Shown in pieces: positions 63,267-64,000 of a stretch of 64,000 bases of DNA (positions within the stretch are counted from its first letter, which is position 1; each line of letters opens with the position of its first letter). The notes beneath the pieces were generated by a model, which was not told the origin of the DNA, made no database searches, and saw nothing but the letters and a program-made list of their open reading frames with translations. The position numbers were made by a program, and so were the translations under genes. Origin of the DNA: Paludibacteraceae bacterium (GTDB taxonomy: Bacteria > Bacteroidota > Bacteroidia > Bacteroidales > Paludibacteraceae). The stretch is taken from positions 1 through 64,000 of the forward strand of contig JAFSTO010000033.1 of NCBI GenBank assembly GCA_017450435.1. Direction: 5' to 3'.

Positions 63267-63773
63267 ATGAATCGAGTTAAAACCACAAATGACCTTGAGC
63301 TCCAGGAGCGTCTGGTCGCAGTAAACAGGGTAACTAAGGTTACCAAGGGTGGTCGTACGTTCACGTTTGCCGCCATTGTAGTAGTTGGTAACGGAAACGG
63401 TATAGTAGGTTGGGGTCTTGGTAAGGCCGGTGAGGTGACTGCAGCTATCTCCAAAGGAACAGAGGCTGCGAAGAAGAACCTCATTCAGGTGCCTGTCAAG
63501 AACGGTACTATTCCTCACGAGCAGGCTGCTAAGTTCGGCGGTGCGCGTGTATATCTGCAGCCTGCATCTCACGGTACCGGTGTTAAGGCCGGCGGCGCTA
63601 TGCGTGCAGTGCTTGAGTCGGTAGGTGTACGCGACGTGTTGGCAAAGTCGAAGGGCTCGTCCAACCCGCACAACCTCGTTAAGGCTACCATCGCCGCTCT
63701 CGGCGAGCTCCGTGATGCGCAGACTATTGCGCAGAACAGAGGTGTGTCACTCTCTACTGTGTTTAACGGATAA
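63267..63773 (+). CDS. rpsE: 30S ribosomal protein S5
   Basis: 168 residues. [38 protein letters not shown] and the later [20 protein letters not shown] are family signatures. Located at the mRNA entry site and important for accuracy. Confidence 0.98.
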   Translation: MNRVKTTNDLELQERLVAVNRVTKVTKGGRTFTFAAIVVVGNGNGIVGWGLGKAGEVTAAISKGTEAAKKNLIQVPVKNGTIPHEQAAKFGGARVYLQPASHGTGVKAGGAMRAVLESVGVRDVLAKSKGSSNPHNLVKATIAALGELRDAQTIAQNRGVSLSTVFNG

Positions 63774-63802
63774 TGTGTAACGAATTAAATAAATCAGAAG
63801 TT

Positions 63803-63979
63803 ATGGCAACAATTAAGATTCAGAAAGTTCGTAGCACAATCAAATGTTCTCAGAACCAGAAGCGTGTTATGGAGGCTCTTGGTTTGAGAAAGATGAACCA
63901 TGTGGTAGAGCATGAGGCTACACCCGCCATCCTCGGTATGGTGGACAAGGTAAAACACCTTGTAAAGGTAATAGATTAA
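63803..63979 (+). CDS. rpmD: 50S ribosomal protein L30
   Basis: 58 residues from ATG 63803 (MATIKIQKVRSTIKCSQNQK); an ATG at 63773 overlapping the S5 stop would add ten residues that L30 does not have. It ends GMVDKVKHLVKVID. The cluster continues beyond the window (rplO is expected next). Confidence 0.95.
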   Translation: MATIKIQKVRSTIKCSQNQKRVMEALGLRKMNHVVEHEATPAILGMVDKVKHLVKVID

Positions 63980-64000
63980 AACAAACCGGACAGTCGTGCG

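Overview
The window looks like a Bacteroidales chromosome segment. The signs are Bacteroidetes-type promoters (TTG, about 20 nt, TAnnTTTG), a SusC/SusD pair, GldD and PorZ homologues of the type IX secretion system (T9SS), extracellular proteins with a C-terminal YDVLGRxV-type sorting tail, and an S10/spc ribosomal cluster with no tuf between fusA and rpsJ. The species cannot be told from the sequence alone.

Layout. 1-435: the last 33 codons of an IS30-type transposase, then a short promoter-to-terminator segment. 436-4712: surface-glycan genes (family 2 glycosyltransferase, polyprenyl-phosphate sugar-1-phosphate transferase), a Ca2+/Na+ antiporter and ychF. 4893-8655: dnaG, a radical SAM enzyme and a MurG-like glycosyltransferase. 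8678-12775: a giant PorZ-like protein whose ectodomain is duplicated in tandem. 12962-15280: cupin, SufT-like, LpxH-like and mazG. 15317-15940: a lipoprotein and tRNA-Leu. 16019-24365: a five-gene run of M16 protease, SusC, SusD, an Ig-like lipoprotein and a helix-hairpin-helix protein. 24376-27336 (minus): clpP-clpX-gldD-tadA. 27407-32473: an orphan 5'-nucleotidase C-terminal domain, tRNA-Asn, a PfkB kinase, a zinc-ribbon coiled-coil protein, Nif3, a DUF5606 protein and smpB. 32554-34086: gpmI.

34087-51412 is the accessory region. It is rich in repeats: a 15-bp tandem array, twin hairpins with a compensatory base change, a GTAGAGACGG palindrome family, a nested 18-bp palindrome, and 9-bp and 7-bp arrays. 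It holds two very large T9SS-type surface proteins (a beta-helix protein of about 1990 residues and an InlB-repeat protein of about 1960), a small partner with a C-terminal membrane anchor, an unlisted 43-residue peptide gene, a HigBA toxin-antitoxin pair and the remnant of an AAA-ATPase gene. Just upstream of the beta-helix gene is an apparently unannotated RNA of about 440 nt. It has a near-perfect promoter, a predicted pseudoknot and its own terminator, and it shares a 20-nt upstream block and identical promoter geometry with the ribosomal str operon.

51413-63979 is the str-S10-spc ribosomal cluster (rpsL to rpmD). It carries heptamer repeats in three intergenic gaps and a hairpin-filled 249-nt spacer between rpsN and rpsH.

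The genes suggest one theme: an outer surface with T9SS-exported, probably LPS-anchored proteins (PorZ, GldD, cargo with sorting tails), glycan synthesis, and SusCD nutrient uptake. Several short palindromic repeats have spread through the intergenic DNA and into the tail regions of the two cargo genes.
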